This document shows positions 11,428-20,682 of a stretch of DNA of 64,000 nt, in pieces; position 1 is the stretch's first letter; each line of letters starts with the position of its first letter. The notes under the pieces were generated by a model. That model did not search any database. It was given only the letters and a program-made list of their open reading frames with translations, and was not told where the DNA came from. Origin of the DNA: JAEUPI01 sp035499355 (GTDB taxonomy: Bacteria > Pseudomonadota > Gammaproteobacteria > Burkholderiales > Burkholderiaceae_C); NCBI GenBank assembly GCA_035499355.1, contig DATJYZ010000098.1:1-64000 (forward strand), read 5' to 3'. The translations under genes and the position numbers were made by a program.

Positions 11428-11435
<8 letters not shown>
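10863..11435 (-). CDS. GNAT-family N-acetyltransferase (RimJ/RimL-like)
   Basis: 190 residues with the GNAT fold: LRLRPTMLSDLDFVISVE at the start, then VELKRVVLQPKGLGLGRECVRQL carrying the acetyl-CoA loop (Q-x-x-G-x-G), then LDVKQLNTRALALYQSEGF. The last 40 residues contain an unusual glycine-rich segment (GPDGAGGGAGYD). The target is unknown. The start overlaps the end of parE by 8 bp and the stop overlaps the transglycosylase start by 4 bp, so it belongs to the parE transcript. Confidence 0.83.
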
Positions 11436-13407
<1,972 letters not shown>

Positions 13408-13415
13408 GGCGGCGG

Positions 13416-13421
13416 ATTATG
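13416..13421 (-). promoter_or_regulatory. -10-like CATAAT, 8 nt before the parE ATG
   Basis: Minus strand CATAAT, then 8 nt, then the parE ATG, without a Shine-Dalgarno. Suggests a leaderless or nearly leaderless parE mRNA. Confidence 0.42.
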
Positions 13422-13431
13422 GGACCCCCCC

Positions 13432-13505
13432 GTAGCGGCTTGGCGGCCGCTTCCCCCCAGGGGGCACCACCAGCGGACCGGCTGAGCCGGATCCGCGGTG
13501 GTCAC
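13432..13505. repeat. Dispersed GC-rich intergenic element, copy A
   Basis: Contains GCGGCCGCTTCCCCCCAGGG, a short spacer, and GGCTGAGCCGGATCCGCGG. It shares both blocks with copy B (62914-62988) and, in inverted orientation, the GGATCCGGCT and GGCGGCCGCCAAGCCGC pieces with copy D (46324-46405). It fills most of the dadA-parE gap. Confidence 0.7.
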
Positions 13506-13532
13506 TTGAATCTGTTTGTGACGACGCGAGCG

Positions 13533-14789
13533 TCAACGGCGGTAGCGCGCCATCGCGAGATCGGCGATGTCGATCTCGGGCTTGCGGCCCGAGATCAGGT
13601 CGGCGATCACGCGGCCGGTGCCGGCGGCCATCGTCCAGCCCAGCGTGCCGTGACCGGTGGCGAGGACCAGGTTGGTGATCGGTGTCGGGCCGACGATCGG
13701 CGTGCCGTCGGGTGTCATCGGTCGCAGGCCGCACCAGAACTCGGCGCGCGCGAGGTCGCCGCCGCCGGGAAAGAGATCGGTCACCACGTGAACCAGCGTG
13801 GCGCGCCGCGCTTCGCGCAGCGCCAGGCTGTAGCCGGCGAGCTCGGCGGTGCCGCCGACGCGGATGCGGCCGCCCAGCCGCGTGACCGCGACCTTGTGCG
13901 TTTCGTCCATGATGGTCGACTCCGGCGCGCGCGCGGTGTCGACGATCGGCAGCGTGATCGAGTAGCCCTTCACCGGGTACACCGGAATGCGCAGCTTCAG
14001 CGTCTTCAGCATCAGCGGCGTGTAGCTGCCCAGCGCCATCACCACGGCGTCGGCGTTCAACGTGCCGGCGGTGGTGCGCACGCCGGTGATGCGATCGCCG
14101 TCGCGATCGATGCCGACGATGGTGGTGTCGAAGCGCAGGGTCGCGCCGCGCGCCGTGGCCATGGCCGCGAGGCGCTGCGTGAACAGGTGGCAATCGCCGG
14201 TCTCGTCACCCGGCAGCCGCAGTGCGCCGACGAACTTGTGCTGCGTGTCCTTCAAGCCCGGCTCGACGCGCATGAAGCCGGCGCGATCGAGCACCTCGAA
14301 CGGCACGCCGTATTGCTTGAGCACCGCGATGTCCTTGGCGGTGCCGTCGAGCTGCTTCTGGGTGCGAAACAGCTGCAGCGTGCCTTGCGCGCGGTCGTCG
14401 TACGCGATGCCGGTCGCGGCGCGCAGCGCCTTCATGCAATCGCGGCTGTATTCGGCGATCGGCACCATGCGGCTCTTGTTGATCGCATAGGCGCGCTCGG
14501 TGCAATTGGCGAGCATCGCCAGGCCCCAGCGCCACATGGCCGGGTCGAGCAGTGGCCAGATCACCAACGGGCTGTGCGTCATCAGCATCCACTGGATCGC
14601 CTTGACCGGCACGCCGGGTCCGGCCCAGGGCGACGAGTAGCCCGGCGACACCTCGCCCGCATTGGCGAAGCTGGTCTCCATCGCCGCCGCGCTGCGGCGC
14701 TCGACCAACTCGACCTCGTGGCCGGCGTCTGCCAGGTAGTACGCCGCCGAGACGCCGATCACGCCACCGCCGAGAACGAGAACCCGCAT
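13533..14789 (-). CDS. dadA: D-amino acid dehydrogenase, small/catalytic subunit
   Basis: 418 residues. It oxidises D-amino acids (notably D-alanine) to 2-oxoacids, passing electrons to the respiratory chain. FAD binding is seen in MRVLVLGGGVIGVSAAYYLA, then the DadA-typical ETSFANAGEVSPGYSSPWAGPG and SRDCMKALRAATGIAYD, and a C-terminal GHGTLGWTMAAGTGRV. The alanine racemase that usually partners it is not in view. The ATG follows GGAG at 7 nt. Confidence 0.94.
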   Translation of the reverse strand: MRVLVLGGGVIGVSAAYYLADAGHEVELVERRSAAAMETSFANAGEVSPGYSSPWAGPGVPVKAIQWMLMTHSPLVIWPLLDPAMWRWGLAMLANCTERAYAINKSRMVPIAEYSRDCMKALRAATGIAYDDRAQGTLQLFRTQKQLDGTAKDIAVLKQYGVPFEVLDRAGFMRVEPGLKDTQHKFVGALRLPGDETGDCHLFTQRLAAMATARGATLRFDTTIVGIDRDGDRITGVRTTAGTLNADAVVMALGSYTPLMLKTLKLRIPVYPVKGYSITLPIVDTARAPESTIMDETHKVAVTRLGGRIRVGGTAELAGYSLALREARRATLVHVVTDLFPGGGDLARAEFWCGLRPMTPDGTPIVGPTPITNLVLATGHGTLGWTMAAGTGRVIADLISGRKPEIDIADLAMARYRR

Positions 14790-14866
14790 CGTCCGCTCCG
14801 TCGCCCGCCTTCCGGCCCCAACTGTACCGATGGCCGCTGTGTCATACCGCCACGGGCGCCTTCGAC

Positions 14867-14872
14867 TAGATT
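14867..14872 (+). promoter_or_regulatory. -10-like TAGATT, 6 nt before the methyltransferase ATG
   Basis: TAGATT, then 6 nt, then the ATG at 14879; no Shine-Dalgarno. Fits a leaderless transcript. Confidence 0.45.
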
Positions 14873-14878
14873 GCGCGC

Positions 14879-15430
14879 ATGCACGAGACGCCGTCGCCCT
14901 GGATCATGCGCTGGGCCGACAGCATCCCCGCCGGTGGCGCCGTGCTCGACCTCGCGTGCGGTTCGGGGCGTCACGTGCGCCACCTCGCGGCGCGTGGCCT
15001 GCGCGTGACCGCGGTCGATCGCGATCGTGACGCCCTCGCGCACTCGCGCGGCGTCGCCGCCGAGGTGATCGAGGCCGACCTCGAAGGCGCCGCCTGGCCG
15101 CTGCCCGGGCGACGCTTCGATGCGGTGGTCGTCACCAACTACCTGTGGCGCGCGCTGCTGCCGACGATCGTCGACAGCGTGGCCGAGGGTGGCGTGCTGC
15201 TGTACGAGACGTTCGCGCTCGGCCAGGAGCAGCTGGGCCGACCGACGAACCCCGATTTCCTGCTGCGGCCTGGCGAGTTGCTGACCGTGGCGCGCGGCCT
15301 GCACGTGCTGGGCTACGAGGACGGCATCGCCGCGGCGCCCGAGCGCCGTGTGCAGCGGCTAGCCGCCTGGCGCGCCCACGGGGACGACCTGCCCCCACGG
15401 TTGCCTTGGCCCTGTCTCGACAGGCCCTAA
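14879..15430 (+). CDS. Class I SAM-dependent methyltransferase, small
   Basis: 183 residues. Motif I is VLDLACGSGRHVRHL (about 24-38), motif II ends in VDRD, and motif IV is FDAVVVTNYLWR, placing it in the TehB/UbiG-like small methyltransferases. Then LLYETFALGQEQLGRPTNPD resembles the conserved C-terminal part of betaproteobacterial relatives. The substrate is unknown. It stands just ahead of dapA, whose promoter overlaps its stop codon; the functional link is unclear. Confidence 0.8.
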   Translation: MHETPSPWIMRWADSIPAGGAVLDLACGSGRHVRHLAARGLRVTAVDRDRDALAHSRGVAAEVIEADLEGAAWPLPGRRFDAVVVTNYLWRALLPTIVDSVAEGGVLLYETFALGQEQLGRPTNPDFLLRPGELLTVARGLHVLGYEDGIAAAPERRVQRLAAWRAHGDDLPPRLPWPCLDRP

Positions 15431-15433
15431 AAT
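15406..15433 (+). promoter_or_regulatory. Candidate sigma-70 promoter for dapA
   Basis: TTGGCC (15406-15411), 16 bp, TAAAAT (15428-15433). The -10 overlaps the TAA stop of the methyltransferase and lies 24 bp before the dapA ATG. Confidence 0.42.
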
Positions 15434-15457
15434 CCCGCCCGGAAGCCGAGAACCGCC

Positions 15458-16339
15458 ATGACACCCATCGTAGGCAGCATCGTCGCGCTGGTGACGCCGA
15501 TGCTCGACAACGGAGACGTCGACTACGCCGGCCTACGGCGCCTGATCGACTGGCACATCGCCGAGGGCACCGATTGCGTCGGCGTGGTCGGCACCACGGG
15601 CGAGTCGCCCACCGTGACGGTGGAGGAGCACTGCGAGGTCATCCGCGTCGCCGTGGAGCATGCGCGCGGCCGCGTGCCGATCATGGCCGGTGCAGGCGGC
15701 AATTCGACGCACGAGGCGATCGAGCTGTCGCGCTTCGCCAAGAAGGTGGGCGCCGATTGCACGTTGCAGGTCGTGCCCTACTACAACAAGCCGTCGCAAG
15801 AGGGCATGTACCGGCACTTCCGCGCCATCGCCGAAGCGGTGGACCTTCCGGTGGTGCTCTACAACGTACCCGGCCGCACGGTGGCCGACCTGCAGCACGA
15901 CACGGTGCTGCGGCTGGCCCAGGTCGACCGCATCGTCGGCATCAAGGAGGCCACCGGCAACATCGAGCGTGCGGCGTGGTTGATCAAGCAGGCGCCGCGC
16001 GGCTTCTCGGTCTATTCGGGCGACGACGGCACCGCAGTGGCGTTGATGTTGCTCGGCGGCCACGGCAACGTCAGTGTCACCGCGAACGTCGCACCGCGGC
16101 TGATGCACGAGTTGTGCATGGCTGCCGTCGACGGCCAGGCGCGGCGCGCCGCCGAGATTCACATGAAGTTGCTTTCGCTGCATCGGCAGTTGTTCTGCGA
16201 ACCGAGCCCCGCGCCTGTCAAGTGGGCGATGGCGCGCCTCGGCCTGTGTGGTGCCGCAGTGCGGCTGCCGATGGTCGCGCTGACCGCAGCCGGCCAAGCT
16301 CAGGTGGAGCAGGCGTTGCGCGAGGCTGGCCTGGTTTGA
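15458..16339 (+). CDS. dapA: 4-hydroxy-tetrahydrodipicolinate synthase
   Basis: 293 residues. It condenses pyruvate with aspartate semialdehyde, the first committed step to diaminopimelate and lysine. The Schiff-base lysine is Lys163 in VGIKEATGN and the catalytic tyrosine is Tyr135 in LYNVPGRT, each two residues later than in E. coli; GTTGESPT and YYNKPSQEGMYRHF are also present. BamC follows 58 bp downstream, the dapA-bamC order also known in enterobacteria. Confidence 0.96.
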   Translation: MTPIVGSIVALVTPMLDNGDVDYAGLRRLIDWHIAEGTDCVGVVGTTGESPTVTVEEHCEVIRVAVEHARGRVPIMAGAGGNSTHEAIELSRFAKKVGADCTLQVVPYYNKPSQEGMYRHFRAIAEAVDLPVVLYNVPGRTVADLQHDTVLRLAQVDRIVGIKEATGNIERAAWLIKQAPRGFSVYSGDDGTAVALMLLGGHGNVSVTANVAPRLMHELCMAAVDGQARRAAEIHMKLLSLHRQLFCEPSPAPVKWAMARLGLCGAAVRLPMVALTAAGQAQVEQALREAGLV

Positions 16340-16397
16340 CGGCCTTGCCGTGGGCGCGAGCCGGTGGTCTGCCGCCGGTGCAATGGAGACCATTGAC

Positions 16398-17543
16398 GTG
16401 ACCGTTCGTTCTGTTGTGGCGCGCTGCGCCGTGGTCGGCGGTGTGGCCTTGGTCGCCGCCGCGTGCTCGAGCGTCGAGTCGTTCCTTGCCGGTGACAAGA
16501 TCGACTACAAGAGCCAGGCCAACAAGACCACGCCGCTCGAAGTGCCGCCCGACCTCTCGCAGTTGTCGCGCGACAGCCGCTACCAGCCCCAGGGCGGGGT
16601 GATCAGTGCCAGCGGGCGTCAGGCCAGCGGGGCGGCGCCGGCGGCGCCTGCAGCGTCGGGGGTGGCGGCCGTGGCGCCCAACACCATCGGCGACATGCGC
16701 ATCGAGCGCGACGGCAACCAGCGCTGGCTGGTGACGCCGATCCCGCCCGAGCAACTGTGGCCGCAGGTGCGCCAGTTCTGGACCGACGGGGGCTTCAGCC
16801 TCGCCATCGACGATGCGCAGGCCGGCGTGATGGAAACCGATTGGGCCGAGAACCGCGCCAAGATTCCGATCGATGGCTTGCGGCGCTTGTTCGGTGGCGT
16901 GCTCGAACCGCTGTACTCCACCGGCGAACGCGATCGCTTCCGCACCCGCATCGAGCGCACCGCGAACGGCAGCGAGGTCTACATCTCGCACCGCGGCATC
17001 GAGGAGTACATGACCGGCAACACGCGCGACGTGCCGATATGGGGCAATCGCCCGAACGATCCGCAGCTCGAGGCCGCGATGCTGGTGCGCCTGATGGCGA
17101 AGTTGGGCAGCACGAGCGCCGACGCGGCCACCGCGCAGGCCGCGGCAGCCGGCGCGACCAAGGCGGGGCCGCCGGCGCGTGCACGCGTGGTCGCCGGCGA
17201 GCCCGGTGCCACGATGGAGTTCGACGAGGGCTACGACAAGGCCTGGCGGCGTGTCGGGCTGGCGCTCGATCGCAGCGGCTTCACCGTCGAAGACCGCGAC
17301 CGTGCCGCCGGCGTCTACTTCGTGCGCTACATCGACCCCAAGTACGCTGGCCGCGAGGAACCGAACTTCTTTACCAAGCTTTTCACCTCCGACAAGAATG
17401 CTGGCACGCCGCAGCGCTACCGCATCGCGGTCAAGCGCTCGGGCGAGAAGACGCAAGTGGCGGTGCAGAACTCGCAAGGCGCGCCCGACAACGGCGAGGC
17501 CGGTCAGCGCATCGTCGCCTTGCTGGTCGACGAGTTGAAGTAG
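16398..17543 (+). CDS. bamC: Outer membrane protein assembly factor BamC (lipoprotein)
   Basis: 381 residues. BamC is a lipoprotein of the BAM complex. After the signal segment (VALVAAAC) the mature protein starts CSSVESFLAGDKIDYKSQ, with the conserved LEVPPDLSQL that contacts BamD, followed by two helix-grip domains (about 95-215 and 270-380) joined by an Ala-rich linker. I chose the GTG at 16398 because GGAG is 9 nt before it and it gives a compact signal peptide; the ATG at 16383 has no ribosome site. It follows dapA and ends just before a strong terminator shared with the facing lipoprotein gene. Confidence 0.9.
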   Translation: MTVRSVVARCAVVGGVALVAAACSSVESFLAGDKIDYKSQANKTTPLEVPPDLSQLSRDSRYQPQGGVISASGRQASGAAPAAPAASGVAAVAPNTIGDMRIERDGNQRWLVTPIPPEQLWPQVRQFWTDGGFSLAIDDAQAGVMETDWAENRAKIPIDGLRRLFGGVLEPLYSTGERDRFRTRIERTANGSEVYISHRGIEEYMTGNTRDVPIWGNRPNDPQLEAAMLVRLMAKLGSTSADAATAQAAAAGATKAGPPARARVVAGEPGATMEFDEGYDKAWRRVGLALDRSGFTVEDRDRAAGVYFVRYIDPKYAGREEPNFFTKLFTSDKNAGTPQRYRIAVKRSGEKTQVAVQNSQGAPDNGEAGQRIVALLVDELK

Positions 17544-17592
17544 CGACTCGGTCGAACGCGCCGCGTTCAGCTGTCGTTCAGCCGACAAAGGA

Positions 17593-17618
17593 AACGGGCC
17601 GCCCGAGGGCGGCCCGTT
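17593..17618. terminator. Bidirectional intrinsic terminator between bamC and a lipoprotein gene
   Basis: A perfect 12-bp stem, AACGGGCCGCCC / GGGCGGCCCGTT, with a 2-nt apex. On the minus strand it is followed by TTTCCTTTG, a fair U-run; on the plus strand by CTCGCTC, which is weaker. It ends both converging transcripts. Confidence 0.85.
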
Positions 17619-17637
17619 CTCGCTCGGGGGCCGAGCT

Positions 17638-17889
17638 TTACTTCTTCATCGCAGCCGAGGCAGCAGCCTCGGCGGCCTTGGTCGCCGCATCGGTGGCAGC
17701 AGCAGCTGCCGAGGCGGCGGCGTCAGCCGCGGCGGGGGCAGCCGCAGTGGCCGGCTCCGAGGCAGCGGCCGCCGGTGCCGCCGGGGCGGCCGGCGCAGCG
17801 GCGGGAGCGGCAGCGGGTGGAGTTTCGGTCTTGCCACAGGCGGCCAGCGCAGCGGTAGCAACCAGGGCCATCAGGAGCGACTTGTTCAT
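17638..17889 (-). CDS. Small alanine-rich lipoprotein
   Basis: 83 residues. MNKSLLMALVATAALAAC is a typical lipoprotein signal with LAAC lipobox and Cys18. The mature part starts GKTETPP, has AAP repeats, and then an Ala stretch broken at regular steps by S, D, T, E and K that should form a long helix; 44 of the 83 residues are alanine. GAGGA sits 5 nt before the ATG, so it is a real gene. Function unknown. Similar Ala/Pro lipoproteins are common in Burkholderiales, and anchoring or spacing roles can only be guessed. Confidence 0.8.
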   Translation of the reverse strand: MNKSLLMALVATAALAACGKTETPPAAAPAAAPAAPAAPAAAASEPATAAAPAAADAAASAAAAATDAATKAAEAAASAAMKK

Positions 17890-18014
17890 GCTTGTCCTCA
17901 AAGGGGTAAACCGGGATTTTGTGGGGAGGATGGATCTCACCGGCACTCGATGCGATGCGCGCCTGGGCTGCGTTCCGGATCCGCGCGACCAGGCGATGCG
18001 GTGTCCAGCCCGCG

Positions 18015-18020
18015 ATTATA
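18015..18020 (-). promoter_or_regulatory. Consensus -10 TATAAT upstream of the Ala-rich lipoprotein
   Basis: A perfect TATAAT on the minus strand, 125 nt before the lipoprotein ATG and 21 bp past the end of the DUF7931-like gene. The -35 region is poor. If used, it gives a roughly 120-nt 5' leader. Confidence 0.5.
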
Positions 18021-18041
18021 TTGGGGCGGACCCTGAGCGAC

Positions 18042-18536
18042 TCAGAGTCCCAGCACGGTCACCGGCCATGCCGGCTCGCAGCGTTGCACGAGCGCATCAA
18101 CGCGCTCACGCTGCAGCACGCACGTGCGTCGCTCGGTGCTCCAACGCGCCTGCCAATGCTCGCGATCGAGCAGCTCGAGGCAGCCGGCATCGAACAACAG
18201 CAGCGACGGCACGTCGCTCGCATCGACCTCGGTCGGTGTCAGGCACTCCACCGCATGCGCGAACGGTTTGCGCCAGGCCGCGAAGCGCGCCTGTGCGCGT
18301 TCGACGACATCGAATCGCGCGCCCACCAGATGCAGCCGTCGGCCCGGCAGCTGGATCCAGCGCGTCAGCGCGTCGACGACCGCGGCGTCGTCGAGCGGCC
18401 ACGGCGAGAAGTCGAGATCCACCAGCGTGATGTCGCGGCCCGACGTCTCGTCGAGCGCGGCCAACAGTCCGCGCGCCAGGGCCATGAAATCGCCGCGCGA
18501 TGACACGCTCGTACGCTGGCCCGCCTCATCGCTCAT
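18042..18536 (-). CDS. Conserved hypothetical protein, DUF7931-like
   Basis: 164 residues, no signal or membrane segment. The centre reads ITLVDLDFSPWPLDDAAVVDALTRW, then LHLVGARFDVVERAQARFAAWR and LLLFDAGCLELLDREHW. I recall this family (DUF7931) as the regular partner of the RoxA-type cupin gene in Burkholderiales. Its start overlaps the roxA stop by 11 bp, which supports co-translation. No biochemical function is known to me. Confidence 0.7.
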   Translation of the reverse strand: MSDEAGQRTSVSSRGDFMALARGLLAALDETSGRDITLVDLDFSPWPLDDAAVVDALTRWIQLPGRRLHLVGARFDVVERAQARFAAWRKPFAHAVECLTPTEVDASDVPSLLLFDAGCLELLDREHWQARWSTERRTCVLQRERVDALVQRCEPAWPVTVLGL

Positions 18537-19656
18537 GAACCCACCCCGACGTCAACCACTGCTGGACGATCGCGCGCGCGCCTCGGCTCAGGCGGCCCAC
18601 CTCCGCCGCCGGCAACGCACGCGCATCGGCCAGACGGCGCAGGCATTGTGCGTCGCGTCCCGCGGCGCGCAGCGCTTCGCCGTTGATGTAGACGTGATGT
18701 GCGTCATAGAGCATGCGGGTGCGGCGGTCGAGCACCAGCGCGCGCGCTCCCATCGCGCGGCCGCGTCGACCCAGCTCGAACCACACGCGCGGTTTCGGCT
18801 CGCTCAACCACTGGCCGAGCGCACGCGGCAATGCCTGCGGATCGCGCAAGGCCCGCTGCCACGCCTGACGGGCGAACGACTGCAACGCCGGCGGCACGCG
18901 TGCCGGCGTGTCGGTCGGCGCGCTGGCACGATCGCCGTACAACGTGCTGTCGTCGCCGCTCGCCTCGTCGATGGCATCGGCCACGCCGAGCAGCAGCGCG
19001 TGCGCCAGCTCGGCGCTGCGCGGCGCACGAAAGCCGATCGACGCAGTCATGCACTCGCCCACCGCCACGCCATCGTGGCCCCAACCGGGCGGCAGGTACA
19101 GCATGTCGCCCGGCTCGAGCAGCCAGTCGTGATCGGCCGTGAACCGGCGCAGCAGCTTCAGGGGCGCTCCCTCGACCAGCCGTGCGTCGCGCACGCGGCC
19201 GACGCGCCAACGGCGCCGGCCGTGCAGCTGCAGCAGGAACACGTCGTAGGCGTCGACGTGCGGGCCCACGCCACCGCCGTCGCTGGCGTAGGAGATCATC
19301 ACATCGTCGAGCCGCGCGTCGGGCACGAAGCGGAACGGTTGCAACAGGCGATGGGCCGCGTCGTCGAACAGGTCGACGCCTTGCACCAGCAGCGTCCAGC
19401 GTGGCTGGCGCAACGGCGGCAGACTGCGCCGAGGCAAGGGCCCGTGTCGCACCGACCAGCGACCGTCGCCGCCCGTCACCAGGCGTGATTCGACATCGGC
19501 GTCGGAGGCGAGCGCGAACAGGCGGTCACGCGGCAACGGCGGCACCACCCGCGGCCATGCGGCGCGCACCAGCAATGGCTCGCGCTGCCAGTGCCGGCGC
19601 ATGAACCGCGCCGGCGTCAAGCCGCCGAGCAGCGTCAGCGGAGCGTGCAGATCCAC
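18526..19656 (-). CDS. JmjC/cupin ribosomal oxygenase (RoxA/YcfD-like)
   Basis: 376 residues. Members hydroxylate an arginine of ribosomal protein L16 using Fe(II), 2-oxoglutarate and oxygen. The iron ligands are in GPHVDAYDVF (HxD) and PPGWGHDGVAVGE (distal His). The N-terminus has PARFMRRHWQREPLLVRAAW, the usual opening of this family, and the C-terminal winged-helix part ends LSRGARAIVQQWL. I start at a GTG that gives VDLHAPLTLLGG; a longer reading would run into slyD. GACAAT lies 5 nt before the GTG and there is no Shine-Dalgarno. Confidence 0.86.
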   Translation of the reverse strand: MDLHAPLTLLGGLTPARFMRRHWQREPLLVRAAWPRVVPPLPRDRLFALASDADVESRLVTGGDGRWSVRHGPLPRRSLPPLRQPRWTLLVQGVDLFDDAAHRLLQPFRFVPDARLDDVMISYASDGGGVGPHVDAYDVFLLQLHGRRRWRVGRVRDARLVEGAPLKLLRRFTADHDWLLEPGDMLYLPPGWGHDGVAVGECMTASIGFRAPRSAELAHALLLGVADAIDEASGDDSTLYGDRASAPTDTPARVPPALQSFARQAWQRALRDPQALPRALGQWLSEPKPRVWFELGRRGRAMGARALVLDRRTRMLYDAHHVYINGEALRAAGRDAQCLRRLADARALPAAEVGRLSRGARAIVQQWLTSGWVHER

Positions 19657-19661
19657 GGCGC

Positions 19662-19667
19662 ATTGTC
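19662..19667 (-). promoter_or_regulatory. -10-like GACAAT, 5 nt before the roxA-like GTG
   Basis: Minus strand GACAAT, then GCGCC, then GTG. Lies in the 50-bp gap shared with the divergent slyD site. Confidence 0.3.
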
Positions 19668-19694
19668 GTCGGCCCGTCGTCGCGCCCGCTGTGC

Positions 19695-19700
19695 GATCAT
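19695..19700 (+). promoter_or_regulatory. -10-like GATCAT (extended TGC), 6 nt before the slyD ATG
   Basis: TGC directly precedes GATCAT, giving an extended -10, followed by 6 nt and the ATG at 19707. No Shine-Dalgarno. Confidence 0.32.
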
Positions 19701-19706
19701 CGAGCC

Positions 19707-20225
19707 ATGGAGATCGCCGCACCCTGCGTCGTCACCTTGACCTGGGCCCTGCACGATGCGCAGGGCCAGCCGATCGACGAACTGCAGGAGCCGATGGAGT
19801 TCTTCTACGGCGGCGACGATCTGCTCGCCAAGGTGGAGGAGGCGCTGGCGGGCCAGCGCGAGGGCTTCGAGACCACGCTGCACCTCGAGCCCGAGCAGGC
19901 GTTCGGCGACTACGACGCCGCCAGGGTGTGCTTCGAGGACCGCGCGCTGTTCCCGTCTGACCTGCGCGAAGGCATGCAGCTCGAAGGTCTGCCCGAAGGC
20001 GCGCGCACGCAGGGTATGTCGGGCGACACGGTCTACACGGTGACCGAAATCTACCCGTCGCACGTGGTGCTCGACGGCAATCATCCGTTGGCCGGCATCG
20101 CATTGCGGCTGCGCCTGAAGGTGCACGACGTGCGCGACGCCACCGAGGTCGAGCTGCAGCAACGCAGCGTCGCCGGGCAGCTGCTGTCGCTGGACGACAT
20201 GCCCGCTTCGGGCACCCTGCACTAG
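19707..20225 (+). CDS. FKBP-type peptidyl-prolyl isomerase, SlyD-like
   Basis: 172 residues. It would catalyse prolyl isomerisation and act as a chaperone through an insert-in-flap domain. Seen are EFFYGGDDLLAKVEEALAGQREG (FKBP core), the flap LEPEQAFGDYD, and the return strand LAGIALRLRLKVHDVRDA near the end. The His/Cys-rich metal-binding tail of E. coli SlyD is absent; the C-terminus is a short LSLDDMPASGTLH. It is divergent from roxA and convergent with dut. Confidence 0.86.
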   Translation: MEIAAPCVVTLTWALHDAQGQPIDELQEPMEFFYGGDDLLAKVEEALAGQREGFETTLHLEPEQAFGDYDAARVCFEDRALFPSDLREGMQLEGLPEGARTQGMSGDTVYTVTEIYPSHVVLDGNHPLAGIALRLRLKVHDVRDATEVELQQRSVAGQLLSLDDMPASGTLH

Positions 20226-20232
20226 CCCCAGC

Positions 20233-20682
20233 TCAGGCCGCGCCGGTGGAGCCGAAGCCGCCGCTGCCGCGCGCGCTGTGCTCGAACGACTCCACGCGCC
20301 GGAACTGCGCCTGCACGACCGGCACGATCACCATCTGCGCAATGCGCTCGAACGGCTGCACCGTGTAGTTCACGGCACCGCGGTTCCAGCAGCTGACCAT
20401 CAACGGTCCCTGGTAGTCGCTGTCGATCAGGCCGACCAGGTTGCCGAGCACGATGCCGTGCTTGTGGCCCAGGCCAGAGCGCGGCAATAGCATCGCCGCC
20501 AGCCGGGGGTCGCCGATGTGGATCGCCAGGCCGGTCGGAATCAACGCCGCCTGTCCGGGCTCGAGCAGCAACGGAGCATCGATGCACGCGCGCAGGTCCA
20601 GCCCTGCGCTCCCAGCGGTGGCGTAAGCAGGAAGCTGATCGGCCACGCGCTCGTCGAGCACGCGCACGTCGATGATGCTCAT
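20233..20682 (-). CDS. dut: Deoxyuridine 5'-triphosphate nucleotidohydrolase
   Basis: 149 residues, the normal trimeric dUTPase length. It converts dUTP to dUMP. All five motifs are present: AGSAGLDLRA (I), PRSGLGHKHGI (II), GLIDSDYQGPL (III, with the catalytic Asp), RIAQMVIVPV (IV) and GSGGFGSTG (V, C-terminal P-loop). The ATG overlaps the stop of coaBC by 4 bp. CoaBC-dut is a classic pair, also found in E. coli. Confidence 0.96.
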   Translation of the reverse strand: MSIIDVRVLDERVADQLPAYATAGSAGLDLRACIDAPLLLEPGQAALIPTGLAIHIGDPRLAAMLLPRSGLGHKHGIVLGNLVGLIDSDYQGPLMVSCWNRGAVNYTVQPFERIAQMVIVPVVQAQFRRVESFEHSARGSGGFGSTGAA

